A DNA stretch of 33,771 nt, taken from Mycobacterium sp. (GTDB lineage Bacteria > Actinomycetota > Actinomycetes > Mycobacteriales > Mycobacteriaceae). Both the position numbers and the translations under genes were made by a program. The stretch's first letter is position 1; each line of letters starts with the position of its first letter. This document shows positions 10,067 through 18,355 of the stretch, in pieces. The notes under the pieces are model-generated. The model was not told the origin of the DNA, made no database searches, and saw only the letters and a list, made by a program, of their open reading frames with translations. The stretch is from positions 1 through 33,771 of the forward strand of contig JAOPUT010000372.1 in NCBI GenBank assembly GCA_025963385.1, written 5' to 3'.

Positions 10067-11524
10067 TCAGGCAGGCGACTCGGTGCGATCGCCGCTCCAC
10101 TGGGTGTGGAACTTCTTGCTCGGGTCCTCGTCGATACGCCCGTAGGTGTGCGCGCCGAAGAAGTCGCGCAGACCCTGCGTCAGCGCCGCGGGGAGCCGTT
10201 CGGTGCGCAGCGCGTCGTAGTAGGACAGGGCCGAGGCGAAGCCGGGGATCGGGATACCCAGTTCGGTGGCCGTCACGACGACGCGCCGCCAGCTGTCGAT
10301 CCCGGCTTCGATGGCGTCACGGAAGTACGGCGCGGCGATGAGGGTGGCTAGTTGAGGGTCCGCGTCGAACGCCTCCTTGATGCGGTTGAGGAACTTGGCC
10401 CGGATGATGCAGCCGCCGCGCCAGATGGTGGCCATGTCGCCGAGCGTGATGTTCCAGTCGTACTCGGCGCTACCTGCCTGAATCTGGTTGAACCCCTGGG
10501 CGTACGCGATGATCTTGGACGCGTACAGCGCCTTGCTGACGTCGTCGATGAACTGCGCCGCGTCGGCAGGCTTGGCGCCCAGCTCGCCCGACGCCAGGCC
10601 GGTGGCGGCCTTGCGCTGCGCTACCGAGCCGGACAGCGCGCGGGCGAAGACGGCCTCGGCGATACCCGTCACCGGCACCCCGAGGTCCAGTGCGGACTTC
10701 ACCGTCCAGCGTCCGGTGCCCTTCTGCTCGGCCTCATCGAGGATGACGTCGACGAGCGGCTTACCCGTCTTGGCGTCGACCTGCTTGAGCACCTCGGCGG
10801 TGATCTCGATGAGGTAGCTGTCCAGATCGCCCTTGTTCCACTCGGCGAAGATCTCGGCGATCTCGGGCGCGGTCTTGCCCAATCCGTCGCGCAGCAGCTG
10901 GTAGGCCTCGCCGATCAACTGCATGTCGGAGTACTCGATGCCGTTGTGCACCATCTTGACGAAGTGGCCCGAGCCGTCGGGACCGATGTGCGTGCAGCAG
11001 GGCACGCCGTCGACGTGGGCGGAGATCTCCTCGAGCAGCGGGCCGAGCGACTTGTACGACTCGGCGGGGCCGCCGGGCATGATCGACGGGCCCTTGAGCG
11101 CGCCTTCCTCGCCACCGGAGATGCCCGCGCCGACGAAGTGCAGGCCACGCTCGCGGATGGCCTTCTCGCGGCGGATGGTGTCGGTGTAGAGGGAGTTGCC
11201 GCCATCGATGATGATGTCGCCTTCCTCCATTGCGTCGGCGAGCTCGCTGATCACGGCGTCGGTGGGGTCGCCCGCCTTGACCATGATGATGACGCGACGC
11301 GGTTTCTCAAGGGCGGCAAGGAATTCCGGGATCGTCTCGCTGCGGACGAAGTTGCCCTCCGAGCCATGGGCCGCCAGCAGCGCGTCGGTCTTGGCGACCG
11401 TCCGGTTGTGCAGGGCGACGGTGTAGCCATGGTGCGCGAAATTGCGCGCGAGATTCGAACCCATCACGGCCAGGCCGGTGACGCCGATCTGTGCCGTGCC
11501 CTTGGTTGATTCCGACGAGCTCAC
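10067..11524 (-). CDS. gnd1: 6-phosphogluconate dehydrogenase (decarboxylating)
   Basis: Oxidises 6-phosphogluconate to ribulose 5-phosphate with CO2 release in the pentose phosphate pathway. The 485 aa equal Rv1844c. The N-terminal Rossmann motif is GVTGLAVMGSN (14-24), DGGNS lies at 107-111, and the catalytic pair K190 and E197 sits in HFVKMVHNGIEY. The C-terminal helical domain contains GDMATIWRGGCIIRAKFL. The open frame extends further upstream, but the GTG at 11524 gives the family start (SSSES...) and is preceded by GAAAGG. It is 50 bp downstream of the BlaR1-like gene. Confidence 0.96.
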   Translation of the reverse strand: MSSSESTKGTAQIGVTGLAVMGSNLARNFAHHGYTVALHNRTVAKTDALLAAHGSEGNFVRSETIPEFLAALEKPRRVIIMVKAGDPTDAVISELADAMEEGDIIIDGGNSLYTDTIRREKAIRERGLHFVGAGISGGEEGALKGPSIMPGGPAESYKSLGPLLEEISAHVDGVPCCTHIGPDGSGHFVKMVHNGIEYSDMQLIGEAYQLLRDGLGKTAPEIAEIFAEWNKGDLDSYLIEITAEVLKQVDAKTGKPLVDVILDEAEQKGTGRWTVKSALDLGVPVTGIAEAVFARALSGSVAQRKAATGLASGELGAKPADAAQFIDDVSKALYASKIIAYAQGFNQIQAGSAEYDWNITLGDMATIWRGGCIIRAKFLNRIKEAFDADPQLATLIAAPYFRDAIEAGIDSWRRVVVTATELGIPIPGFASALSYYDALRTERLPAALTQGLRDFFGAHTYGRIDEDPSKKFHTQWSGDRTESPA

Positions 11525-11574
11525 AGGCAGCCTTTCGTTGTTTGGTTGTCGCACATGCCTTCTGAAGGTCGAAT

Positions 11575-12540
11575 CTACGCGGTGAGCAGCCGCTGCAGCT
11601 CGGTGAGCCACGGCACCGCGAGCGCGATGGTGGGCACGACGAGCACGGCAGCCGCGGTGGCGTAGGCCGCCACCGCGAGGGGGACGCTGTTGGGCTTGCC
11701 GCCCAGGCGGCGCACGCGCGTGATGGTGTGTGGGCCGCCAGCGGCGAGAGCACCGGACGGCGCCCTGCTGGACGCGCACGCCACCAGCGCCCTGGCCAGG
11801 GGAGTGGGGCCCGCGGTGCGGACGGCGGCATCGTCGGCGAGCAGCTCGATGAGGAGGCGCACCGCGTCGAGCGCGTTCGCGCTGCGCACGAAGCGCGGGA
11901 AGGCCGCGTGCACGGCGGTGAACATCTCGAGCACCAGGTCGTGCCGCGCTCGCAGGTGAGCGTGCTCGTGGCTCAGGATCGCCGACATCTCGGTGCCGGA
12001 CAGCGCGCTCAGCGTGCCCTCGCTCACGACGACCCGGCTGCGGACGCCGGGCAGGCAGTAGGCCAGGGGCTGGGCCACGTCAAGGATGCGGAGTCCGCTG
12101 GAGCGGCGCAGCGACGGGTCTTCCCGCACGTGCGGAGGACCGAAGGCAGCAGACCTGCCGAGCAGGTCGACGAGCATGCGGTGGTGGGCCCGTCGCCTAC
12201 GGGTGGCGATCGCCACCTGGACCACGGCCACGATCAGACGGGCGCCGACCAGCAGCGTGAGGCCGAAGACGACGACGTAGCCCAGCCACAGAGGCCAGCC
12301 GAGCACCTCGATCTCACTGGTGAAGGTGGCAGTGGGTCTACCGTCCGGACCTGGGACGAAGAGCCTGCTGGCAATGGCGATGCCTGCGCTGAACGCGGAC
12401 AGCACGGCCGCCAACGCGACGGACTGCCACAACACGACGGCGGCCCGCGGTGCACGCAGTGGCCAGGATGCTCGCGCCAACAACGCAGGCACTGGCCCAA
12501 TGAGGAGTAGCGCGACTACGGAGAAGGCCAGCGCGGACAC
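11575..12540 (-). CDS. M56 (BlaR1-type) membrane metallopeptidase, Rv1845c-like
   Basis: A 321-aa membrane protein. It has hydrophobic helices at about 1-24, 33-58, 82-112 and near the C-terminus (288-312). The zinc-protease motif HEHAH is at 191-195 in ILSHEHAHLRARHD, with a downstream ELLADD (around 232) as the likely third ligand region. The M56 family cleaves or controls a partner repressor. Here the partner is the BlaI-type gene immediately upstream, with a 14-bp gap. Unlike staphylococcal BlaR1 there is no room for a C-terminal penicillin-binding sensor domain, so the signal is unknown. The start is GTG 12540. Confidence 0.92.
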   Translation of the reverse strand: MSALAFSVVALLLIGPVPALLARASWPLRAPRAAVVLWQSVALAAVLSAFSAGIAIASRLFVPGPDGRPTATFTSEIEVLGWPLWLGYVVVFGLTLLVGARLIVAVVQVAIATRRRRAHHRMLVDLLGRSAAFGPPHVREDPSLRRSSGLRILDVAQPLAYCLPGVRSRVVVSEGTLSALSGTEMSAILSHEHAHLRARHDLVLEMFTAVHAAFPRFVRSANALDAVRLLIELLADDAAVRTAGPTPLARALVACASSRAPSGALAAGGPHTITRVRRLGGKPNSVPLAVAAYATAAAVLVVPTIALAVPWLTELQRLLTA

Positions 12541-12554
12541 ACTGTCAGTGTCCC

Positions 12555-12971
12555 TCAGGCGGTACCCGGATTGCTAGCGGACAACCCAGAACCGTCCTTT
12601 GCCTCGAGCTCGGCCAGCGCACGACGTAGCGCGGCGGCCTCGTCGGCGCCGACGCGTTCGACGAAGTGGACGAGGGCGGCCTCGCGGCTGCCGGAGTCCG
12701 ATACCTGGTCGAGGGCGTCGACCATGAGGCCTGCGACGAGTTCGTCACGGCCGTGGGTGGGTGCGTAGCGGTGAGCCCGGTCGTCCCGGTGTTGCACGAC
12801 GAGGTTCTTCTTCGCCAGCCGCTGAAGGACCGTCATGATCGTCGTGTAGGCCAGGTCTCGCCGCGCCGCCAGTGCTTCGTGCACCTGGCGGACGGTTTGG
12901 GGCTCACGCGATGACCACAGGTGGTCCATAACTTCGCGTTCTAGTTCCCCGAGTCGCGTCTGTTTGGCCAT
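12555..12971 (-). CDS. blaI: BlaI/MecI-family transcriptional repressor
   Basis: A 138-aa winged-helix repressor, identical in length to Rv1846c. The DNA-binding domain covers residues about 7-75 (LGELEREVMDHLW, AYTTIMTVLQRLAKKNLV) and an acidic helical dimerisation tail follows. BlaI represses beta-lactamase and its own operon in M. tuberculosis and is removed through the M56 partner encoded just downstream. The start is ATG 12971, with GGAG about 14 bases upstream. Phased TACTAC half-sites lie 38-65 bp upstream, which fits autoregulation. Confidence 0.94.
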   Translation of the reverse strand: MAKQTRLGELEREVMDHLWSSREPQTVRQVHEALAARRDLAYTTIMTVLQRLAKKNLVVQHRDDRAHRYAPTHGRDELVAGLMVDALDQVSDSGSREAALVHFVERVGADEAAALRRALAELEAKDGSGLSASNPGTA

Positions 12972-13008
12972 GTTTTTTCGTTCACTCTCCTGAGCAATGG
13001 AATCAGGG

Positions 13009-13048
13009 TACTACGGGATTACTACCGTGTGTCGTATCCGGTGTAGTC
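13009..13048. promoter_or_regulatory. candidate BlaI operator array
   Basis: TACTAC occurs at 13009-13014 and again at 13020-13025, followed by GTCGTA at 13031-13036, so the half-sites are spaced exactly 11 bp (one helical turn). The last two form an imperfect dyad TACTAC-N5-GTCGTA. A further GTAGTC lies at 13043-13048. The array is in the blaI leader and promoter, so self-repression is the natural reading. Confidence 0.55.
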
Positions 13049-13179
13049 GCGCTCAGCGCTGTTCGCTCCTTGCGGGTTCAACCAGTTGGCGCGCGAGCTG
13101 CTTCCTGACCAGCGAAACCGCCGTTTTTCACATCATTGTGAGTCCAGTCACAAGCGGTTTGCCTGCCCGTCAGCCTCAC

Positions 13180-13198
13180 TATAGTAAGGCTAACCTAA
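13180..13198 (+). promoter_or_regulatory. IdeR iron box
   Basis: TATAGTAAGGCTAACCTAA matches 15 of 19 positions of the mycobacterial IdeR consensus TTAGGTTAGGCTAACCTAA, with a perfect right half. It ends 16 bp before the FhuF-like start, where it would overlap the promoter, so the gene should be repressed by iron-loaded IdeR. Confidence 0.7.
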
Positions 13199-13213
13199 CT
13201 GGAGGAGGTGCTC

Positions 13214-13993
13214 ATGACAGTCGTCGTCGACGACCCCCTGATCGCACGGATGTCGATCAGCCGGACTCTGCCCCTTCACGAGTCCAGCCGCCGACTGCGG
13301 GAGCTGTATCCCGAGTGTCCGCGCGTCTACGGCGTCGCCGTCATGGGCGATTTGTCCCGCAGGCGCTGGTGGCCGCTGGCCGACGTGCTGGGCACCGATC
13401 GACTGCAGGCCATGTTCGATGCCGCTGCCGCCGAGACCGACAACTGCGCGGCCGTCGCACACCAGCTGGCCGCCACGCTGGCGCACGTCGTCATCGGACG
13501 CGTGGTGCCGCTCCTGGTCATCGAGGGCAGGGCGTGGGACACCGGGCTCGAGAACCTGTGGGTGCACGTCGACTCCGAGGGCGCCATCGACTGGGTCGGC
13601 GTCGTGGACCCGACCCTGCGCGCGTTGCCCGACGACGCGCACTTCAGGGACCGCGACGGGTGGCTTCCGCGCCACTGCGCCAGGGACCGGATCGTCGCGC
13701 TGCCGAACGAGGCCGCGCTCACGACGTGGGTCGCGCACCGCAGTCACCGCTCGCTCGAGCCGCTGTTCGACAAGCTGGTCGACGTCAGCCGCGGCGCGAT
13801 GTCGGTGGCGGCGATGTGGCACGTCGTTGGTACCGCGGTCGTCAGCGCGGCAACACAGGTGCCGCTGCTCGCCGGGTCCAGCGAGCTGACGAGCATGCGC
13901 CGCGGACAGGCCGTTCTCGACGCGTTGGTCGGTTTCGGCGCACCCGTGCGAGGGATCAGCCGAACCTGCATGGGGAAGGTCTTGTTAAATTAG
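13214..13993 (+). CDS. FhuF-like siderophore-iron reductase homologue lacking the C-terminal Cys cluster
   Basis: A 259-aa soluble protein. Its layout follows FhuF-type ferric-siderophore reductases: a central segment with GRVVPLLVIEGRAW (95-108), a later helix with MSVAAMWHVVGTAVVSAA (196-213), and a C-terminal RRGQAVLD...ISRTC. Classical FhuF ends with CC-x10-CxxC ligands for a [2Fe-2S] centre. Here only one Cys (C252) remains before the protein stops with MGKVLLN. The other cysteines (35, 78, 155) are scattered. The start ATG 13214 is preceded by GGAGGAGG at ideal spacing; GTG 13208 is in frame but lies inside the ribosome site. An IdeR box upstream supports a role in iron acquisition. Family assignment is by remembered similarity and is moderately sure; chemistry without the cluster is unknown. 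Confidence 0.6.
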   Translation: MTVVVDDPLIARMSISRTLPLHESSRRLRELYPECPRVYGVAVMGDLSRRRWWPLADVLGTDRLQAMFDAAAAETDNCAAVAHQLAATLAHVVIGRVVPLLVIEGRAWDTGLENLWVHVDSEGAIDWVGVVDPTLRALPDDAHFRDRDGWLPRHCARDRIVALPNEAALTTWVAHRSHRSLEPLFDKLVDVSRGAMSVAAMWHVVGTAVVSAATQVPLLAGSSELTSMRRGQAVLDALVGFGAPVRGISRTCMGKVLLN

Positions 13994-14008
13994 GGCAGCC
14001 TTGCCTAT
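13990..14008. promoter_or_regulatory. second iron-box-like sequence overlapping the stop of the FhuF-like gene
   Basis: TTAGGGCAGCCTTGCCTAT keeps TTAGG..AG.CT..CCTA, 13 of 19 matches to the IdeR consensus. It includes the TAG stop codon. No gene start with a ribosome site follows within 150 bp, so it may be a weak site, part of an iron-responsive roadblock, or chance. Confidence 0.35.
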
Positions 14009-14097
14009 TGTTACAGGCGAGCAAGGCGAGAAGACGTCACGGAACCACCGGACCGCCGCGGAATACTGAGGGCTGCAGATATCCCCGGTCCACTCGA

Positions 14098-14142
14098 GGG
14101 CGGGCCCCGCACACGCTTCGTGTGCGGGGCCTGCCCGCTTTT
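14098..14142 (+). terminator. strong intrinsic-type terminator after the FhuF-like gene
   Basis: A long GC-rich hairpin closes around a CTT loop (14116-14118). The left arm GGCCCCGCACACG (14103-14115) pairs perfectly with CGTGTGCGGGGCC (14119-14131). Outer pairs extend the stem toward 14098 and 14136, with one G-T pair. A short T run (CTTTT, 14138-14142) follows. It separates the iron-regulated gene from the thioesterase gene. Confidence 0.8.
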
Positions 14143-14190
14143 CGTGGGGTGTCCCCGCGCGGCGGATCCGAGGCGTGTAGACACTTCGAT

Positions 14191-14601
14191 GTGACGACTT
14201 GGATGCCCAGTGGCGTTGGCGGCGGTTTCGACGACGAGATCGGCCTCACCTACCTCGAGGTGACGCCAGATGGCGCGAAGGCCGAACTGCTCATCGACGA
14301 GCGGCACCTCCAGCCGCACGGCATCGTGCACGGTGGTGTGTACTGCGCGATCGTGGAGAGCGTGGCGAGCGTCTCCGCCGCGACGTGGCTGCAGTCCACC
14401 GGCGGTGGGAACAAGGTCGTCGGCGTCAACAACAACACCGACTTCCTCCGAGCCATCACCGCCGGCTTGGTCACCGCCACCGCCGAACCGATTCACCGCG
14501 GCCGGCGCCAGCAGCTGTGGCTCATCACCGTCACCGACACCAACGACAAGGTCGTCGCCCGCGGCCAGGTGCGGCTGCAGAACCTCCCGAACGAGGGCTG
14601 A
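14191..14601 (+). CDS. hotdog-fold PaaI-type acyl-CoA thioesterase (Rv1847-like)
   Basis: A 136-aa hotdog protein close in length to M. tuberculosis Rv1847 (140 aa). The signature HGIVHGGVYCAIVESVAS (47-64) contains HGG and the catalytic-region Glu typical of 4-hydroxybenzoyl-CoA/PaaI thioesterases. VVGVNNNTDF and HRGRRQQLW are further conserved blocks. It hydrolyses an acyl-CoA thioester; the natural substrate is not known. GTG 14191 is chosen. It has no Shine-Dalgarno sequence but lies just after a TAGACA-like -10, suggesting a leaderless mRNA. ATG 14203 is an alternative. The much longer open frame upstream is not coding. It precedes ureA by 60 bp. Confidence 0.88.
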   Translation: MTTWMPSGVGGGFDDEIGLTYLEVTPDGAKAELLIDERHLQPHGIVHGGVYCAIVESVASVSAATWLQSTGGGNKVVGVNNNTDFLRAITAGLVTATAEPIHRGRRQQLWLITVTDTNDKVVARGQVRLQNLPNEG

Positions 14602-14661
14602 CCACAGGCGCATTCGCACGTGCGCTGCTGACTGACGCCCGCCATGGCAGGATCGCGTTCT

Positions 14662-14964
14662 ATGCGCCTGTCACCGCACGAGCAGGACCGCCTGCTCATC
14701 TCCTACGCGGCCGAACTCGCCCGACGCCGACAGGCGCGCGGGTTGCGACTGAACCATCCTGAGGCGGTCGCGGTGATCACCGACCACCTTCTCGAAGGCG
14801 CCCGTGACGGCCGCACCGTCGCCGAGCTGATGAACAGCGGTCGCGAGGTGCTCAACCGTGACGAGGTCATGGAGGGCGTACCCGAGATGCTCTACGACGT
14901 CCAGGTGGAAGCCACGTTCCCCGACGGCACCAAGCTCGTCACCGTCCACCACCCGATTCCCTGA
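14662..14964 (+). CDS. ureA: urease subunit gamma
   Basis: A 100-aa small structural subunit of the nickel urease, the same length as in M. tuberculosis. It begins [12 protein letters not shown] and contains [10 protein letters not shown] and the C-terminal [19 protein letters not shown]. The ATG at 14662 is preferred over the in-frame ATG 14644 because it matches the family N-terminus and has AGGA 10 bases upstream. It is the first gene of the urease operon; the ureB start follows its stop by 7 bp. Confidence 0.97.
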   Translation: MRLSPHEQDRLLISYAAELARRRQARGLRLNHPEAVAVITDHLLEGARDGRTVAELMNSGREVLNRDEVMEGVPEMLYDVQVEATFPDGTKLVTVHHPIP

Positions 14965-14971
14965 GGGCTTG

Positions 14972-15286
14972 ATGATTCCTGGAGAAGTCGTCTTCGGCGA
15001 CGGTGACATCGCCATCAACGAAGGTGCCGAGCGACTCGAGCTCACCGTCGTCAACACCGGCGACCGGCCCGTCCAGGTCGGCAGCCACGTGCACCTGCCA
15101 CAAGCCAACGCGGCGTTGGAGTTCGACCGCGACGCCGCCCACGGTCACCGCCTCGACATCCCCGCCGGCACCGCAGTGCGCTTCGAACCCGGTATCGCCC
15201 AACATGTTTCGCTCGTTCCGCTGAGTGGCACCCGCGAGGTCTACGGGCTGTCCCTCACGCCCCCAGGAAAGTTGGACGAGAAGTGA
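14972..15286 (+). CDS. ureB: urease subunit beta
   Basis: A 104-aa beta subunit, the same length as the M. tuberculosis protein. It starts [13 protein letters not shown], with the conserved core [17 protein letters not shown] and [11 protein letters not shown]. The ATG at 14972 follows GAGGG, which overlaps the ureA stop. The gene overlaps ureC by 4 bp (GTGA), indicating coupled translation of the beta and alpha subunits. Confidence 0.97.
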   Translation: MIPGEVVFGDGDIAINEGAERLELTVVNTGDRPVQVGSHVHLPQANAALEFDRDAAHGHRLDIPAGTAVRFEPGIAQHVSLVPLSGTREVYGLSLTPPGKLDEK

Positions 15287-17004
15287 GCGAGCTGTCCCGG
15301 TCGCGCTACGCCGCACTGTTCGGGCCCACCACGGGTGACCGGATCCGACTGGCCGACACCGACCTGTTCATCGAGATCACCGAGGACCGCAGCGGCGGCC
15401 CGGGACTCGCGGGCAACGAAGCCGTCTTCGGTGGCGGCAAGGTACTGCGCGAGTCGATGGGTCAGTCGCGGGCGACCCGCGCCGACGGTGCGCCCGACAC
15501 CGTCATCACCGGCGTGGTGATCGTCGACCACTGGGGAATCATCAAGGCCGACGTCGGTATCCGCGACGGCCGCATCACCGCCATCGGCAAGGCGGGCAAC
15601 CCGGACATCATGTCGGGCATCCATCCCGACCTGGTGGTGGGTCCGTCCACCGAGATCATCGCGGGCAACGGTCGCATCCTCACGGCAGGCGCCATCGACT
15701 GTCACGTCCACCTGATCTGCCCGCAGATCATGGAGGAGGCCCTCGGCGGCGGCATCACCACGATCGTCGCGGGGGGTACCGGTCCCGCCGAGGGAAGTAA
15801 GGCCACCACGGTCACGCCCGGTGCCTGGCATCTGGCGCGCATGCTCGAGGCTCTCGACCACTGGCCGCTCAACGTGGTGCTGCTCGGCAAGGGCAACACC
15901 GTGAGCGCCGAGGCCATGTGGGAGCAACTGCGGGCAGGCGCAGCGGGTTTCAAGCTCCACGAGGATTGGGGCACCACGCCCGCAGCCATCGACGCATGCC
16001 TGACCGTCGCCGACGTCGCGGGCGTCCAGGTCAATCTGCACTCCGACACCCTCAACGAGGCAGGCTTCGTCGAGGACACGCTGGCCGCCATCAACGGCCG
16101 CGCCATCCACGCGTATCACACCGAGGGGGCCGGAGGCGGGCACGCACCGGACATCATCACGGTGGTGTCGCAGCCCAACGTGCTGCCGAGTTCGACCAAC
16201 CCGACGCGGCCGCACACCGTCAACACGCTCGACGAGCACCTCGACATGCTCATGGTGTGCCACCACCTGAACCCAAGCGTCCCAGAGGATCTGGCGTTCG
16301 CCGAGAGTCGGATCCGGCCGTCGACGATCGCCGCCGAGGACCTCCTGCACGACATCGGGGCGATCTCGATGATCGGCAGCGACGCGCAGGCGATGGGGCG
16401 CATCGGCGAAGTCGTGCTGCGCACGTGGCAGACCGCGCACGTGATGAAGAAACGCCGCGGTGCGCTGGAAGGCGACGGCGCAGCCGACAACAACCGGGTC
16501 CGCCGCTACGTCGCGAAGTACACGATCTGCCCGGCCGTCGCACACGGCATCGACCACGAGATCGGTTCCGTCGAGGTCGGCAAGCTCGCCGATCTCGTGC
16601 TGTGGGAGCCGGCCTTCTTCGGTGTGCGCCCGCATGCCGTCATCAAGGGCGGCATGATCGCCTGGGCCGCCATGGGGGACGCCAACGCCTCGATCCCGAC
16701 GCCGCAGCCCGTCCTGCCGCGGCCGATGTTCGGGGCCGCGCCTGCCGCTGCCGCGGCGACGTCGGTCCACTTCGTCGCCCCCCAGGCCATCGAGGATGGC
16801 CTCGCTGACCGGCTCGCCGTCAATCGTCGGCTGGTCGCGGTCGGCGATGTTCGGCACGTCGGGAAGGCTCAGATGCCGCTCAACGACGCGCTTCCCAGCA
16901 TCCAGGTCGACCCCGACACGTTCACCGTGACCATCGACGGCGACGTGTGGGCGGAGCAGCCTGCCACGGAGCTGCCGATGGCGCAGCGCTACTTCCTGTT
17001 CTGA
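15283..17004 (+). CDS. ureC: urease subunit alpha (catalytic)
   Basis: A 573-aa amidohydrolase-fold catalytic subunit that splits urea to ammonia and carbamate. All metal-centre residues are visible: H141 and H143 in DCHVHL, the carbamylated lysine K224 in [10 protein letters not shown]253 in [12 protein letters not shown]279 in [10 protein letters not shown], and D367 in [10 protein letters not shown]. The flap cysteine is C326 in MVCHHL. The start is GTG 15283, overlapping ureB. The stop overlaps the ureF start (TGATG). Confidence 0.98.
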   Translation: MSELSRSRYAALFGPTTGDRIRLADTDLFIEITEDRSGGPGLAGNEAVFGGGKVLRESMGQSRATRADGAPDTVITGVVIVDHWGIIKADVGIRDGRITAIGKAGNPDIMSGIHPDLVVGPSTEIIAGNGRILTAGAIDCHVHLICPQIMEEALGGGITTIVAGGTGPAEGSKATTVTPGAWHLARMLEALDHWPLNVVLLGKGNTVSAEAMWEQLRAGAAGFKLHEDWGTTPAAIDACLTVADVAGVQVNLHSDTLNEAGFVEDTLAAINGRAIHAYHTEGAGGGHAPDIITVVSQPNVLPSSTNPTRPHTVNTLDEHLDMLMVCHHLNPSVPEDLAFAESRIRPSTIAAEDLLHDIGAISMIGSDAQAMGRIGEVVLRTWQTAHVMKKRRGALEGDGAADNNRVRRYVAKYTICPAVAHGIDHEIGSVEVGKLADLVLWEPAFFGVRPHAVIKGGMIAWAAMGDANASIPTPQPVLPRPMFGAAPAAAAATSVHFVAPQAIEDGLADRLAVNRRLVAVGDVRHVGKAQMPLNDALPSIQVDPDTFTVTIDGDVWAEQPATELPMAQRYFLF

Positions 17005-17648
17005 TGCCGAACCTGGCTGGCCTTTCCACCCTGTTGGCGCTGGCCGACTCTCGTCTGCCGACGGGTGGTCACGTCCATTCCGGAGGTGTCGAGGAGGCCG
17101 TGACCAGTGGGCTGGTGGTGGACCTGCCGACGCTGCGGGCGTTCCTCGTCCGACGCATCCGCACCAGTGGCCTGGTCACCGCATCGGTGGCCGCCGCCGT
17201 GCATGCAGGCACCATCGGCATCGCCGACGCGGAACGCGAAACCGACGCGCGGACACCGGCGCCCGCGGCCCGCAGCGCATCGCGAGCCCAGGGGAGAGGA
17301 CTGGTTCGGCTGGCCCGCAAGGTGTGGCCGGAATCGGACTGGGACGCCGTCGGCGTCAAGCCCCACCTCGGAGTCGCGGCAGGCGCGGTCGGCGCAGCGA
17401 GCGGCCTGATGCCCGAACAGACCGCGATCTCGGTGGTCTACACGACGATGACGGGCTCCGCGACCGCCGCCCAGCGTCTGCTGGCGCTGGACCCCGGTGA
17501 CGTCGCGGCTCTGACCTTCGAACTGTCCTCGCTGTGCGACCAGACCGCCGCCGAGGCGGCCAAGGAACTCGCCGACCTGTCCGATCCGCTGCTCGACGTG
17601 CTCGCCCAGCGTCACGTCGACCGCGACCGCCCCCTGTTCGTCTCCTGA
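17004..17648 (+). CDS. ureF: urease accessory protein UreF
   Basis: A 214-aa all-helical accessory protein. With UreD and UreG it forms the complex that delivers nickel and CO2 to apo-urease. Family features are DSRLPTGGHVHSGGVE (15-30) and the SRAQGRGLVRL segment near residue 95. The ATG at 17004 overlaps the ureC stop by one base, so the longer frame beginning earlier inside ureC is not used. It is slightly longer than the M. tuberculosis homologue (211 aa). Confidence 0.95.
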   Translation: MPNLAGLSTLLALADSRLPTGGHVHSGGVEEAVTSGLVVDLPTLRAFLVRRIRTSGLVTASVAAAVHAGTIGIADAERETDARTPAPAARSASRAQGRGLVRLARKVWPESDWDAVGVKPHLGVAAGAVGAASGLMPEQTAISVVYTTMTGSATAAQRLLALDPGDVAALTFELSSLCDQTAAEAAKELADLSDPLLDVLAQRHVDRDRPLFVS

Positions 17649-17666
17649 TCTCGCGAAAGGCCAACA

Positions 17667-18341
17667 ATGCCACCACATCTGCTCGACGGTGAACCGCACT
17701 CCCACGTGGACCGTCCGCGCCGCGTCCGGAACGCGGGCGAACCGCTGCGCATCGGCATCGGCGGACCCGTCGGCTCCGGCAAGACCGCGCTGGTGGCCGC
17801 ACTGTGCCGCCAGTTGCGCGACGAGTTGTCCCTCGCCGTGCTGACCAACGACATCTACACCACCGAGGACGCCGACTTCCTGCGCCGCAACGCAGTTCTC
17901 CCCGACGAGCGCATCGCCGCGGTGCAGACCGGCGGTTGCCCGCACACCGCCATCCGCGACGACATCACCGCCAACCTCGATGCGATCGACGACCTGATCG
18001 CCGACAACGAGAAGCTCGACCTGATCCTCGTCGAGTCCGGCGGCGACAACCTCACGGCCACGTTCTCCTCAGGCCTGGTGGACGTTCAGATCTTCGTGAT
18101 CGACGTGGCCGGTGGGGACAAGGTGCCGCGCAAGGGTGGCCCAGGGGTGACGTTCTCGGATCTGCTGGTGATCAACAAGACCGACCTGGCTCCGATGGTG
18201 GGCGCCGACCTCGGCGTCATGCGCCGTGACGCTGCGATGGTCCGCGGTGACCGCCCCTTCGTGCTGATCTCCCTGACCGAGGATCCCGCGGCGTCCCTGG
18301 TCCTGGACTGGGTGCACCAACAGCTTCGCGTCCCGGTGTAA
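17667..18341 (+). CDS. ureG: urease accessory GTPase UreG
   Basis: A 224-aa SIMIBI-class GTPase that powers nickel insertion. It shows the P-loop GPVGSGKT at 33-40, the nickel-binding CPH at 91-93, ESGGDN at 123-128 and the guanine-specificity motif NKTD at 170-173. The short N-terminal extension [12 protein letters not shown] carries three histidines, but no long His-rich tract is present. The start is ATG 17667 with GAAAGG upstream; 18 bp separate it from ureF. Confidence 0.97.
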   Translation: MPPHLLDGEPHSHVDRPRRVRNAGEPLRIGIGGPVGSGKTALVAALCRQLRDELSLAVLTNDIYTTEDADFLRRNAVLPDERIAAVQTGGCPHTAIRDDITANLDAIDDLIADNEKLDLILVESGGDNLTATFSSGLVDVQIFVIDVAGGDKVPRKGGPGVTFSDLLVINKTDLAPMVGADLGVMRRDAAMVRGDRPFVLISLTEDPAASLVLDWVHQQLRVPV

Positions 18342-18355
18342 GGGACCGTCCCACA

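Noticed and set aside
12997..14601. 534-aa plus-strand open frame joining the thioesterase to a long upstream part
   Set aside because: The upstream portion runs through the blaI promoter, the IdeR box, the FhuF-like gene in another frame and a terminator; only the last 136 residues are coding.
15241..16857. 538-aa minus-strand open frame
   Set aside because: Antisense shadow of ureC, rich in Asp, Arg and Gly with no family features.
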